DNA of 64,000 nt from Nitzschia sp. DOCU1 (lineage: Eukaryota; Bacillariophyta; Bacillariophyceae; Bacillariales; Bacillariaceae): assembly GCA_951394045.1 (NCBI GenBank), contig OX595985.1, positions 4,030,001 to 4,094,000 on the forward strand, given 5' to 3'. A model generated the notes under the pieces. The model saw only the letters and a program-made list of their open reading frames with translations. It ran no database searches and was not told the origin of the DNA. Made by a program: the position numbers and the translations under genes. This document shows, in pieces, positions 18,901 to 27,868 of this stretch (its first letter is position 1; each line of letters starts with the position of its first letter).

Positions 18901-21436
18901 GCGGAAGCAAGAAATTGCCAAGCTGAAGCAAGAAGCGGAAGAAGAACGCCGACAACGAGCCCTCAAAGTCGCCAAGGATAACGAGCGCTTTCTCGAGGAA
19001 TCATCAAAAATGGAATCGGAAAAATCGTCCAAGTTGAACCTGCTGGACGCCGCACTCCAGCGTAAGCAGAACTCTGATCCAGAGTTGGGCCAAGGCAAGG
19101 CGGGTGATACAATGGCTTCCTCGCCTGGTTCTTTGGTTCAAGCCGCGTCAAGCAGGATGAAGTCAGGGGACGATCAAGTTCTGATTGAAATGCGAGAACA
19201 GCGGAAGCAAGAAATTGCCAAGCTGAAGCAAGAAGCGGAAGAAGAACGCCGACAACGAGCCCTCAAAGTCGCCAAGGATAACGAGCGCTTTCTCGAGGAA
19301 TCATCAAAAATGGAATCGGAAAAATCGTCCAAGTTGAACCTGCTGGACGCCGCACTCCAACGCAAGCAGAACTCTGATCCAGAGTTGGGCCAAGGCACGG
19401 CGGGTGATACAATGGCTTCCTCGCCTGGTTCTTTGGTTCAAGCCGCGTCAAACATGATGAAGTCAGGGGACGATCAAGTTCTGATTGAAATGCGAGAACC
19501 GCGGAAGCAAGAAATTGCCAAGCTGAAGCAAGAAGCGGAAGAAGAACGCCGACAACGAGCCCTCAAAGTCGCCAAGGATAACGAGCGCTTTCTCGAGGAA
19601 TCATCAAAAATGGAATCGGAAAAATCGTCCAAGTTGAACCTGCTGGACGCCGCACTCCAGCGTAAGCAGAACTCTGATCCAGAGTTGGGCCAAGGCAAGG
19701 CGGGTGATACAATGGCTTCCTCGCCTGGTTCTTTGGTTCAAGCCGCGTCAAACATGATGAAGTCAGGGGACGATCAATTTCTGATTGAAATGCGAGAACA
19801 GCGGAAGCAAGAAATTGCCAAGCTGAAGCAAGAAGCGGAAGAAGAACGCCGACAACGAGCCCTCAAAGTCGCCAAGGATAACGAGCGCTTTCTCGAGGAA
19901 TCATCAAAAATGGAATCGGAAAAATCGTCCAAGTTGAACCTGCTGGACGCCGCACTCCAACGCAAGCAGAACTCTGATCCAGAGTTGGGCCAAGGCACGG
20001 CGGGTGATACCATGGCTTCCTCGCCTGGTTCTTTGGTTCAAGCCGCGTCAAACAGGATGAAGTCAGGGGACGATCAAGTTCTGATTGAAATGCGAGAACA
20101 GCGGAAGCAAGAAATAGCCAAGCTGATGGAAGCAACTGAGACAACTTCTCGTCTTTCTCTGGGTACGATTAAGTCTTTTGTCTCACCTGTCAGGCGAATA
20201 CCCCCCCCCGTCAAAAAGATAGAAGGCGAACAGCAGGTTGGTGGTGTTGTTCCAAAACAGACGCAGAGAGTGGAAAGGACATCCTTGATGAAGAGCAGTC
20301 GGAATAGTACTGCATTCAATAGCACCAAAAAATCTGCCGAGGCGCGCAAGAGCAAAACCATAGTGACAGATGGGTCGTTGATGGAAAAGATTTCAAATTT
20401 CTTCCTTGGTTTCAGTCCCGCAGCCGCAAAAACCGGTACAGACCCAAAGTCGATAGGGCAAACGACTGAAGCAGCGTCTTTGGAACGCATCGCAAAGGAG
20501 GAAGCTGCCAACCGAGCCAACTCAGAAATTGACGATCTAAAGATACTGCAGAAAACCTTTGGTACAGCACCGAAAGAGCTGCAAGCAATGGCTTCTGATA
20601 GAAAAGGAGATGGATTGACTTCGTTGCTGGGCAAAAATACGTGGAAGAAGCCATCGCCGAAAGAAACGAAGCCGGTTAGTGTCGTCGCAGATGGTATGGA
20701 CGAGCTGTATTTTCTTGATTTGGATCTTTTCTTCCTCGAAAGGACGGATGAGCCGAACGGGCGAACGGATGCTACTTCCTCGCCGTCGTTCTTACCAAAG
20801 GACATTCCGTCGTCGCCGAGTCGAGGAAAAAAGGAGAAGACCCCTAGGAGGAGCGACAGGACGCCCATTGGCCGTGCCCAAGCTGGGCCCTCCTCAGCTG
20901 CTGTCCCGACGATCAAAGACGTTTCCTCGGCTAGACAGAGTCTCGAATCACACCATGATACAAATGGCGAAGCCAAAAATATCTTGGAGAGCAATATTTC
21001 TAATGTGGCTACTTCTGGTATTAATACGAGCCTTCAGTCTATGCAAAAAAGCGAGCCAAGTTCGACGACCTTAACCGAAATGCCCAAGAAGCTAGGTAAC
21101 ATGTCCTCAAAGACAGCCAATGTGGAAAGAGCAGAAACAATTCCGAAATCAGAATCGGGGAACCTCTTCTCTATGTTTGCGTCTCTTGGTTCCTTGCAAG
21201 GCAGGCAGACAAGTGGTAAAAAAGCGGTCGAATCTGACAACAAGTCGAAAGGTGCGACACAAGCTGAAGAGGCACCTGTGGCAGCCCTTTCAAGATGGTG
21301 GCAACAGTCGGACAGAAGAGTGACTGGTTTCAAGGATGGAGTAAGATTTACAACCCCACCCCTTCCAAAGGGGGTCAAGCCAACGGCTGGTGAAATCGTT
21401 GAGGCAGAGGACGGGTCATTCTACAGGCTTCTATGA
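9986..21436 (+). CDS. giant repeat protein: secretory/plastid-type N-terminus, three I29-like modules, PFGSF repeats, coiled coils
   Basis: Single exon, about 3,816 residues. The ATG at 9986 gives a hydrophobic leader with a likely cleavage before Phe (GTIQA|FQQQ), reminiscent of diatom plastid presequences. Three modules resembling cathepsin propeptide inhibitor I29 (ERFNIN-like: aromatic-W spacing, R..F..N, NEFADLT) lie at about 10230-10450, 10640-10850 and 10900-11080. No Cys protease follows. Then come a Lys/Pro/Thr-rich linker; a Glu/Lys/Arg coiled coil (about 11500-12330); a Ser-rich region with many PFGSF motifs (about 12630-14600); a second coiled coil with four ELEQAKKLR-type repeats (about 14880-17080); ten 100-residue tandem repeats (17091-20090); and a Ser/Lys-rich C-terminus ending EDGSFYRLL. 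No enzyme domain was recognised. A structural or scaffold role is inference. Confidence 0.75.
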   Translation: MRLATPAATTAWLAIMGTGVGTIQAFQQQQWQRPLTMPRVLYRASSPNAAAVVARQALVLDTDFDDFDDEDEEYELDEDGDFSQLLLRQAYDTWRVQFGKGDFDEQRFQNFQFNYLALMQANAMAKKRAQDLRRPEPTPRQLNEYGDYSPEEFKALQRQQVKQNRFMNRAANPPPAAEIPTISNANSNKPTLFFVGPSAIIDNHDAPLLDLDWDRFQNEISSSKADRVRNAYRDFCKLYGKQFNEARMAIFGAHLRQIERYSSTPAGGWVAINEHADLTLEDYKSLQTGIVVSPSPSKIVEKDKTKQVYGQWCKYYEKDYDETRLEAFRINLRQIQQFYRKTGQAVNLNEFADLTAAEYKAMVKSKKLLVEQPLVEEEEWEEEDDEELSLVVRKPKPVVVIKPTKATPKPAKTVVGGKHKASPEPSVTTSVPTPKAKLKAASTGTASSTFSMPTAKQVPPKKKTLAMEKDEDLSAEPITLRDIESMYLAAASPRTTVDKKGWQAQAPTQARQQSQEQEQARQQQQLEEEEARMLALEEAQKRAEEQIQKLEAKARELAEAEEKLKREQERLEARRKAKEEEDRRNAQEEARIKSEVQRRLEAFAEKSKVKAKEIAQKKAAQEARLRAFARAKQQAEETQRLQGLRVDQQYQSFSETEQKQLSDPQPLQVETVIPAAGPIRPEETKVKYEEVEAKLNVVYSAEALLEEQRKVEEAEAAKIAAMKKARFDQEQKQRSHQAKLEAINRKREEDKSKRIEEARIKAEEALLEEAKRKAQEKERAPESTSDPTRSIDSVVTSNSWSSFFNGGTQQNPMENDDIGTNVVSANSLSSFFQGSVKSREESRAEGSPLDSISAAGIEAIPSLEAIDYIVGETGRGKQSDTMSPLPSFGSFSGFKSSDEDSKLGSRAASSLNDRPENSMRTNAKFTSIKVDATEKSYKSKTFEPATSSWPLSADGALIGSNSAETPQNPMSPFSKEETNDVSSPFAAFPKSTSAGSSPFGSYTPPPKTSEKSAVNQSDDKLLANSTKPASFGSSPFGPYTPPMKAVTETGSMSGDFNMSTTSTMSPLRNPSAPLPFGSYASPATTGSAPADLQSDAWSDPSETTKPSAFAEEGGKKITGSDRLEKSTTTNESGGLTSSPVGLFGAGPGTFQDDMKPMAEEPIISASSPFGSFGVQFSPSRLMNKRQNISSTGSSADEPIKTSPPSPFGSFGSPSRLLNETQNISLTGLSAEEPIQTSFPSSFGSFGAGSKPTDITMSNGESTQEASVSNESATEQTLVGLSVFNSTIATKSDERTGASEFENRTSISSQSSPFGSFESSTKSMAKMSSLAEFPKSTSSPPGASGSFGLPPPQAANSTTTGEKVAEEASASNEIVTEPASSVGLPKSTSSFSPFGPFKSTVTPGAEGISETNEFDRRTSSTTQPSPFGSFGSPSKLVNESQNISLRGSSAFGSFEDFTTTLGNPGTNNDKTSDLSTQKSPPFSKKSFAPLSTGGGVVSGKKLEEKRSLGNTDTPPFGDSTPFSTSSSPFGSPKALWKSPANGTITGDQSDTKSKSEAGLGVLATSSTVSEPNTNVTETSSHPLPSIAGSDVIESLKSIQERPMAGAEVFIEHALPQNLYIEAKSANAYSMPRSATEEERARKRRLEQWARRAELRTQPDRKSKANDDMSLESFREDIQDKVFLEQSGKHWQIANFEEKLLEDKRRRREANEAQRERELKEELQQVEDEILRSRSYLQDMLRLAIYDDSSRQVEKEEKEKTAKARRLEEAEERREEEARRLREIAKRQADERAVIDRQEQANKRLIESYRKESSQMPGREIVSSPVNFELEQTKKQRVVADIEEKRRRAELDRKARNEKILDEQRLGKRAERRAAESKELLEIAKRQAKERLELKLGENAKIKAMTNEESRNISSSARNEDGSSGQDQNELEQAKKLRMLDDLDEERIKEAKLRETAVQHKIEQQRQQENALAERKERDAQLTFKLLQRNDLEENEQQVAKKKQQEAVKVSGQRTKEIKRREAEEKSLQEIAASQARERAELKYQEDERKRVKEDQRLSSLDLAAGDLPRSTDPELDGIELEQAKKLRFLVELDEQRINGEKNLREELAAKLEKAQSVESAIVDLEERKARLVFNDFQRKALEEDDQRDREMSKEAVAIQERAIKDDRRRRAEVRWLREIAKRQAEERAELEELEKAKRLKLVNMQAENTGVDSKDEGVSNSEEEDLNRIELEMANKLRMLDDLDERRRNVERKRQEEIEARRKEEQTKELTMVEMKERKSLSSFQNELLGRPRKEENKRSTDNGQDAVDSPDRILVIDFTANLKNKQQATTPRKSKATQPAPMMTSIMNSLRNGFKSNSVKVEDNVEIGMREQRKQEIAKLKQVAEEERRQRALKVAKDNERYLEESSKMESEKSSKLNLLDAALQRKQNSDPELGQGTAGDTMASSPGSLVQAASNRMKLGDDQVLIEMREQRKQEIAKLKQEAEEERRQRALKVAKDNERFLEESSKMESEKSSKLNLLDAALQRKQNSDPELGQGTAGDTMASSPGSLVQAASNRMKSGDDQVLIEMREQRKQEIAKLKQEAEEERRQRALKVAKDDERFLEESSKMESEKSSKLNLLDAALQRKQNSDPELGQGTAGDTMASSPGSLVQAASNMMKSGDDQVLIEMREPRKQEIAKLKQEAEEERRQRALKVAKDNERFLEESSKMESEKSSKLNLLDAALQRKQNSDPELGQGTAGDTMASSPGSLVQAASNMMKSGDDQVLIEMREPRKQEIAKLKQEAEEERRQRALKVAKDNERFLEESSKMESEKSSKLNLLDAALQRKQNSDPELGQGTAGDTMASSPGSLVQAASSRMKSGDDQVLIEMREQRKQEIAKLKQEAEEERRQRALKVAKDNERFLEESSKMESEKSSKLNLLDAALQRKQNSDPELGQGTAGDTMASSPGSLVQAASNMMKSGDDQVLIEMREPRKQEIAKLKQEAEEERRQRALKVAKDNERFLEESSKMESEKSSKLNLLDAALQRKQNSDPELGQGKAGDTMASSPGSLVQAASSRMKSGDDQVLIEMREQRKQEIAKLKQEAEEERRQRALKVAKDNERFLEESSKMESEKSSKLNLLDAALQRKQNSDPELGQGTAGDTMASSPGSLVQAASNMMKSGDDQVLIEMREPRKQEIAKLKQEAEEERRQRALKVAKDNERFLEESSKMESEKSSKLNLLDAALQRKQNSDPELGQGKAGDTMASSPGSLVQAASNMMKSGDDQFLIEMREQRKQEIAKLKQEAEEERRQRALKVAKDNERFLEESSKMESEKSSKLNLLDAALQRKQNSDPELGQGTAGDTMASSPGSLVQAASNRMKSGDDQVLIEMREQRKQEIAKLMEATETTSRLSLGTIKSFVSPVRRIPPPVKKIEGEQQVGGVVPKQTQRVERTSLMKSSRNSTAFNSTKKSAEARKSKTIVTDGSLMEKISNFFLGFSPAAAKTGTDPKSIGQTTEAASLERIAKEEAANRANSEIDDLKILQKTFGTAPKELQAMASDRKGDGLTSLLGKNTWKKPSPKETKPVSVVADGMDELYFLDLDLFFLERTDEPNGRTDATSSPSFLPKDIPSSPSRGKKEKTPRRSDRTPIGRAQAGPSSAAVPTIKDVSSARQSLESHHDTNGEAKNILESNISNVATSGINTSLQSMQKSEPSSTTLTEMPKKLGNMSSKTANVERAETIPKSESGNLFSMFASLGSLQGRQTSGKKAVESDNKSKGATQAEEAPVAALSRWWQQSDRRVTGFKDGVRFTTPPLPKGVKPTAGEIVEAEDGSFYRLL
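12630..14600 (+). repeat. PFGSF/PFGSY-motif region inside the giant gene
   Basis: Degenerate protein repeats of about 30-60 residues, each centred on SSPFGSF or SPFGSY followed by a Ser/Thr/Glu-rich spacer. The best copies form a pair near 13540-13730 (SPFGSFGSPSRLL and a related unit with QNISLTG). The FG spacing recalls nucleoporin FG repeats, but the gene as a whole is not a nucleoporin and the leader argues against a nuclear-pore role. Confidence 0.65.
15463..17085 (+). repeat. four diverged ~150-residue coiled-coil repeats
   Basis: Units begin FELEQTKKQR (15463), NELEQAKKLR (about 15764), IELEQAKKLR (about 16216) and IELEMANKLR (about 16668). The later ones are spaced about 452 bp apart. 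Each passes through a LREIAKRQAEERAEL-type block. They are older and more diverged than the 300-bp array that follows. Confidence 0.7.
17091..20126 (+). repeat. 300-bp in-frame tandem array, ten full units plus a partial eleventh
   Basis: Units start at 17091 and then every 300 bp to 19791; a partial copy at 20091 breaks off near 20126. Each encodes 100 residues: REQRKQEIAKLKQEAEEER, then ESSKMESEKSSKLNLLDAAL, then a Ser/Gly linker PELGQGTAGDTMASSPGS. Copies are almost identical. The first is the most diverged (KQVAEEE, RYLEE). Variants REQ/REP, NRM/NMM/SRM and GTAGD/GKAGD alternate, giving 600-bp higher-order pairs (18591-19190 against 19191-19790). Confidence 0.95.
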
Positions 21437-21496
21437 GATCAACTTCTTTGTATTAGGCTCGAATTAGCGACCTCCGAGCTAGTTGTAGAAGGATCT

Positions 21497-21704
21497 CAAA
21501 TGGATCCAATTAGTCATAAAAGTGTCGACGTGGTGATGTGGTGACGTGAGTGCGATCGATGGCCTGGATTCCAGAAGCAATACCGAAGGACCTCTATTGA
21601 CTTTGATATAATCTTTCCTTTTGTGTTGTTGAAAGAGCTATCTATTGCGTTTAGTCTAGTCTAAGAGTAAGTAGGTTCGATCGTATGTATGACGAACTAT
21701 ATTT
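21497..21704 (+). repeat. element A 5' LTR
   Basis: 208 bp, same as 27661-27868. The bases just inside (21705 on, ggtttatcagacc) are a candidate primer-binding site: the complement forms a 3-bp stem with a 7-base CTGATAA loop, like a tRNA anticodon arm. Confidence 0.93.
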
Positions 21705-21979
21705 GGTTTATCAGACCGGTGCTCAGATGAGCACGAAGGGAAAGGGTCCAATAGAAACCTGCCGGTGTGTCAGGAAACCGGATGGATCACCCGATGGACT
21801 GCTTGACACCGACGGGTGATTCGATGAGCAGGATTACATTATCATGGCGCGAGAACGCCGGCTTTGGCCATGAAAAACTATAAAGATAAAAGAAAAGCAC
21901 ACGAAGAAAAGGGGCACATGCCGACACGAATGTTGACTCACATCATATTTTATTAATTGGACGTAAGGAAAAAAGGAAC

Positions 21980-24787
21980 ATGGCAGCTGTACCTCCTGAA
22001 CCTCCTGTTTTCACTGTCCGAAATGCCATTGCGGCATGTGGGGTAGATGATGTCCAGGTCTTCCAAGGAGAGACAAGGGCAGAACGAATCGCCTCAAACA
22101 TTTTCCTAAATGATTTTGATTCTTGCATGGACCTCACTATTACTGAGCTGGACCAGCATTTCAAGTCATACAGTGACCTGACAACGTTACAAGGCCAAAT
22201 CCGACTAGACCCTGGTGTGAAATTGCGCATCAGGGCATTTATACAGTGGGTCCGTGATGAGAAGCGACTTGGAAGGGATCCATCCAATATGGCATTTGAC
22301 CCCGATGATCCCCCCAACAGGGCAAGCAGCTTGTTGCGACGATACAAGACCCACGCACAATTCATAAAGAAATCTGAGTCCCTTGCTTCCGATGCCAAGC
22401 CAAAGCCATTTGACTCCAAGACAAAGTGGACTGATTGGAAGCCCACTTTTGTTAATTATCTGCGATTGATCCCTGGGCGAGATGGGGTACCCCTCAGCTA
22501 CGTTGTGAGGCCTAATGATGCAGCTGATCCTACGCCCCACCCGGATTTCTTGGATGACTATGTGGCCATGGCACCACTTGATGGGGAAGGCTTCACCATC
22601 GATGCTGCAGAAGTCCATACCCTACTCATGAACCTCATTGTTGGCAATGAAATGGCAGAGTCCAAGGTGCAAATCCACGCACAGGAAAACAATGGCAGGT
22701 TGGATTTCAAGGCCCTCACGGATCATTACGAGGGAGTGGGTGTCATGGCACATGATATAACTGGTGCCGAGGACACCTTGGAGAAACTGTATTACGCAGG
22801 GGAGAAGAGGCCTACTATGTATTGGGAAAAGTTCGAACGCCAATTGAACGACGCGTTTGTGATCATTGACAGACACGAAAGGAGGCCTTGCTACTCCAAT
22901 GCCCAGCGCATTCGGATCTTATTGAAGAAAGTGCGCTCTACTGACTTGGCTACTAGTGTGGCCTCAATCAGGACAGAACTCACAAAGGTCCCGATGACAA
23001 TGACCTACCCACAAGCAATGACTATCTTTAGGAATGCTGTGAATGCCAAATTTCCCCCTGACGTTGCAGGAGATGGAAGACAGCGGAGACAAGTGGGTGA
23101 AGCGACCAGCAAGAGGGACAAGTCCAAGCAAAAGCAAGGTACCACGAAGCGTTCGAGGACCGATAGTGAGATAATCACACTGACGGATGGTACGAAGATA
23201 GAATACCATCCTTCCTTCAAATTCCCAGCTGGGGTCTTTGCCAAGTTCAAGCCAGAACAGAAAGAAAAACTGAAGCAACAACGAGAGGCCTATAAAAAGA
23301 GCCGAAAATCCTCCGAAGTGAACTCCCATCAACGAGAACTAGAGAGGCAATCACGAGAAATAAGCGAATTGCGATCGCTCATACAGGGGCAAGGGACGAT
23401 CATTTCCGTCCCAACAACAACAACCAGTACTGTCAGTCAGTTGACAACGGATGCAAGCACCATTATGGGGGGAAGAGCGGAGGTAAAACTCCGGAAGAAC
23501 CCAGATGGCAGCTATAGTATCTCGGCTGTACATTCAAGAAGAAGCGTAAAACAAGTGGCAACGCCCCATGTAACGGAAGCAGAGCCTGGGGCCGAGGCAT
23601 GGAACGAATGCGATTCTAACGCTGATACGTGCGTACTGGGACCAAATTTCAAGATCCTCCACTTTTCAACCAGGACAGCGGATGTATATGGCTACATGGA
23701 ATCCATGGGCCCCACGAGGAATGTACCGATTGGTCAGGGGGCAACTGCGTGGGATGATCCAAAATCAGGGCTCACGTTCATCATTGTCATTAATGAGGGT
23801 CTCTGTTATGGCACGAGCATTGATCACAGCCTGATTCAACCCAACCAATTACGGTCTTTTGGGGTCCCCGTCTGGGACAATCCATTTGATCCCAGTCGAG
23901 GGCTCAGCATTGAATTGAATAATGACCTACAGGTACCGTTGGAAATGTCAGGAACTAAGGCACAATTCAAGACCCGTCATCCCACAGAAGAAGAGTTGAA
24001 TACCTGCGAGTGGATTTACGTGACGAGTGATCTCCCATGGGATCCTCAAACGGTGAAGTTACAAGGAGTTGAATCTCACGTGGCAGCGCTTCATCGCACT
24101 AATGAATCTTTTGTTGAGTACCTTGATTCATCCTCAGACTATGCCTTACTCCATTCCATAGACCCCTCGTTTGTAAGATTGAAAGAAGGAGTTGCAAGGC
24201 ACATCAAGGCAGCATATTCGCATGATTCCGACGTCCCCGCTCGTCCCACCTTCGTTTCAACGGATAGGCATACACAGGTGACAGCAGATCGGCTAGTGGA
24301 ACGCTTTGGAATCAGTCCGGCGCGAGCAAAAGCGACACTGAGGGTAACCGCTCAAAGGGGGACTCGTTCTGCAATTTTACCGCTAGCACGATGCTACAGG
24401 GCGGACCGGTATTATCATCTGAGACGGCTGAATTGTAGGATGGCCACGGATACCCTCTATGGCCCTGTCAAGTCCTTAAACTCAAGTATTGCTTCCCAGT
24501 TATTCACTCACAAATCAGGTTTCAACGCAGCCTACCATATGAGCCGAGTAAATGGGGAACAAGTTGGCAATGCCTTGAAGGATTTTATCAATGAATACGG
24601 TGCCCCGGACCACCTTACATTTGATGGAGCGATGGTTCAAGTTGGATCAAGGACGTCTTTCCAGCAAACTCTTCACAAGGCAGACATTAAATATCATGTG
24701 TCGTCTCCAAGGCCGCCTAATGAAAATCCGGCAGAAGCCCGGCAGAAGCGGCCATTCGTGAAGTCAAGAAACGATGGTACCGCCTGA
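21980..24787 (+). pseudogene. element A Gag-Pol, first part (Gag, protease, integrase start), frameshifted
   Basis: 935 residues from the ATG at 21980. The N-terminal ~370 residues are Gag-like helices; then a Lys-rich linker, a protease-like site (CDSNADTCVLG, in place of the usual DSG/DTG), and the first part of an integrase core including an EYGAPDHLTFDGA block. The frame is lost at 24728-24749 through a tandem duplication of an 11-bp unit (ccggcagaagc twice). The remaining Pol lies in the next frame. Gag and Pol are otherwise one continuous frame in this element. Confidence 0.88.
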
Positions 24788-27615
24788 AGAGCAAGAAGAC
24801 GGTCCCTGATCGTTTGTGGGACTTTGGCATCTCATATGTATGCGAGACGGGCAACGTCGTAGCCAGTGGCTCCCGTTATGCCAAAGGCCGCACTGCCCTA
24901 GAGATTATCTCTGGTACCACCCCTGATATCACAGAATACCTTGACTTTGGTTTCTATGATTGGGTAACGTTCAGACCCGATCCAGGAATAGGCGAGCCGG
25001 AGCTGGGAAGGTGGCTTGGGGTCGCCCACCGAGTAGGGCCTCTCATGGCATATTGGGTTTTAACAGAACATGCACGACCCGTTGTCTGCACTACCGTCCA
25101 ACGCTTGACCAACCTTGAGCAACAGACGGATGAGTGGAAGAAGCGCATGGAAACGTACGATAGCAACGTGAGAATTAAGATGGAGGCCAAATCAGCAGAA
25201 TTGACGGTGGACCCCCAAATTATACAGAGGGGCAAGTTACTTGAGTTGAGTCTGGAAGACAAGGAATTTGTGAGTGACTACAATCGAGTCATCGACAACG
25301 AGAAGGTCAAGCACATCGATGACCTGTTGGAGTATGACGGATACGTGGGGATGCAACTTGGGGTACGGCGAGGCGATGAGTCTCGGCTCGAATCTGCAAT
25401 TGTAAAGAAAAGGATATTGGATGTTGATGGAAAGCCAGTGGGGAAATCAAATTCTAACCCCATATTGGACACGAGACAATATGAAGTGGAGTTCTATGAT
25501 GGAAGCATTGAGACTCTAACAGCAAATGTTATCGCAGAGAACCTACTGTCTCAGGTGGATGAAGAAGGACGCAGACAAATGATGATGGAAGAAATAATTG
25601 ACCATAGAGTCTTAGAGGATGCTATCCCCAAGAGTAAGGGGACATTTACGACCAAGAATGGGACCCAACGAAAGAAAAGGACCACTAAGGGATGGGAAGT
25701 GTGCGTTCAATGGAAAGATGGTAGCTCCGATTGGGTGGCACTAAAAGATTTGAAAGAATCTTACCCAGTCGAGTTGGCAGAATATGCAATGACAGCGGGG
25801 ATTGATGATGAGCCAGCCTTTGCCTGGTGGGTCCCTTTTGTGCTGAAGAAGAGGGAGCGGATCATTAAGAAATTAAAATCCAAATATTGGGAAAGGACAA
25901 CTAAGTATGGCATCCGCATCCCCAAGACAGTGAAGGAAGCAAAAATGATTGATGCGGAAAACGGGGACACCCTCTGGCAGGATGCCATCAAGAAAGAGAT
26001 GACAAACGTCATGGTGGCCTTTGAAGAATTTGATGGGAATCCAAATGAGCTTATCGGATATCAAGAAATTACTGGGCACATCGTGTTTGATGTAAAGTTG
26101 GGAGAAAACTTCCGCCGAAAGGCGCGATACTGTGCTGATGGCCACAAAGTTGAACCCCCTTCATCTGTCACATACAGTACTGTGGTTTCACGTGATTCTG
26201 TGCGCATTGTTTTACTAATCGCTGCATTAAATGAGTTACAGGTACTTGGTGCTGACGTACAAAATGCGTTCCTCACTGCACCAAACAAGGAGAAGGTTTG
26301 GCTTAGGGCAGGACCAGAGTTCGGAGAACATGAAGGCAAGACGTATATTGTCATAAAGGCTTTGTACGGGTTGAAGTCTGCAAGTTCTTCATTCAGGTCA
26401 TTCCTTGCAATGAAATTAGATGAGATTGGATTCAGGTCATCCCAGGCTGATCCGGATGTTTGGTTACGTCCGGCTGTCAGGCCTGATGGCTCCAAGTATT
26501 ATGAGTACGTGATGACCTATGTGGATGATATTATTGCCGTTGGCCATGAGCCGATGCGGATAATGAAGACCCTAGAAGAATCATTCAAGTTTAAGAACGA
26601 TGCCATCGAGGAACCAAAATCCTACCTCGGAGCTGTCCTGCAGAAGAAGAACATTAATGGATATGACTGCTGGACGATATCAAGCGTGGATTACGTGAAG
26701 GCTGCCGTGGAAAACGTCCAAACAACAGTTAAAACAAGCAATAAGTGGACGTTCCCAAGCAAGGTCTTGACCCCTATGTCCTCTGCGTTCATCCCAGAGT
26801 TCGATACTACTGAGGAATTGGATGCAAAAGATACCCAGTTCTTCCAGGAGTTGATCGGCATGCTCCGATGGGCCACTGAGTTAGGGCGGGTAGATATACT
26901 ACATGAAGTCTCAGTGCTCTCACAATACCAAGCCAGTCCAAGGCGAGGACACTTGGAGGAGGCACTGCATATATTCGCCTACTTGCGAGGCAAGCCAAAA
27001 TTGACTCTCTACATGAACCCGGAGTTGCCCCACCTTGACTATGAGTCTCGTTTCACCAGTGAAGCAGGTGACTTCATGGAGTATTATCGAGATGCTGAAG
27101 AAGAATTACCTTTTGGAATGCCCGAAGCGAGGGGACGACCCATTGTCATTACAGCTTTTGTGGACTCATCTCACGGTTCCAACAAGGTTACGAGACGCTC
27201 ACACACTGGGTACATTATCTTCATCAACCGGGCACCCGTCCTCTGGTACAGCAAGCGACAGCAAACGGTGGAGTCGAGTGCATTCTCCAGCGAATTCATC
27301 GCGATGAAAGCATGTGTTGAGGCAATCCAAGGCTTGAGGACTAAGTTAAGAATGTTCGGCGTCCCGGTTGAAGACAAGGACGACCCGGCATATGTGTTGT
27401 GTGACAATGAAAGTGTTGTGAAGAATTCCACCAGAGTGGAATCCGTGTTGAACAAGAAGCATGTAGCAATCGCATACCACTATACGAGGTGGGCGGTTGC
27501 ATGTGGAATGATTAAAGTGGGGTGGATTGCTACGAAGGAGAACCTTGCCGACGCCTTGACGAAACGTCTACCCAAGCCAGCACAAGACCGACTATTTGAA
27601 ATGTGGACCTACTAA
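24750..27615 (+). pseudogene. element A Pol, second part (integrase end, reverse transcriptase, RNase H)
   Basis: Open from the duplication to the stop at 27615, without its own likely start. The integrase C-terminal region is followed by the copia reverse transcriptase with ADVQNAFLTAP, ALYGLKSASSSFRS and the catalytic YVDD box (MTYVDDIIAVG). RNase H follows with AFVDSSHGSNKVTRRSHTGY, the VESSAFSSEF block and the closing ENLADALTKRLP. All catalytic blocks look preserved; only the 11-bp duplication upstream disables the polyprotein. Confidence 0.88.
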
Positions 27616-27660
27616 GTTGTCCGATCCTCAGGTACCTAGCTACCTGTGGATCGAGGGGAC

Positions 27661-27868
27661 CAAATGGATCCAATTAGTCATAAAAGTGTCGACGTGGTGA
27701 TGTGGTGACGTGAGTGCGATCGATGGCCTGGATTCCAGAAGCAATACCGAAGGACCTCTATTGACTTTGATATAATCTTTCCTTTTGTGTTGTTGAAAGA
27801 GCTATCTATTGCGTTTAGTCTAGTCTAAGAGTAAGTAGGTTCGATCGTATGTATGACGAACTATATTT
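27661..27868 (+). repeat. element A 3' LTR
   Basis: 208 bp matching 21497-21704 with no difference seen. Followed directly by the GATCT duplication. Confidence 0.93.

Larger units (their letters stand above)
21497..27868 (+). mobile_element. element A: Ty1/copia LTR retrotransposon with identical LTRs
   Basis: 6,372 bp, flanked by the 5-bp target-site duplication GATCT (21492-21496 and 27869-27873). The two 208-bp LTRs show no difference by eye, so insertion is recent. The order protease, integrase, reverse transcriptase, RNase H is the copia order. A purine-rich tract (gatcgagggga) precedes the 3' LTR. The insertion begins 60 bp after the stop codon of the giant gene, in the same orientation. 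Confidence 0.95.

Noticed and set aside
17154..20013. Regular 62- and 74-residue minus-strand frames every 300 bp
   Set aside because: Shadows of the tandem repeat in the giant gene; no independent coding signal.
17091..20126. CRISPR-like or satellite array
   Set aside because: Units are contiguous, 300 bp, in frame with a long protein, and have no spacers.
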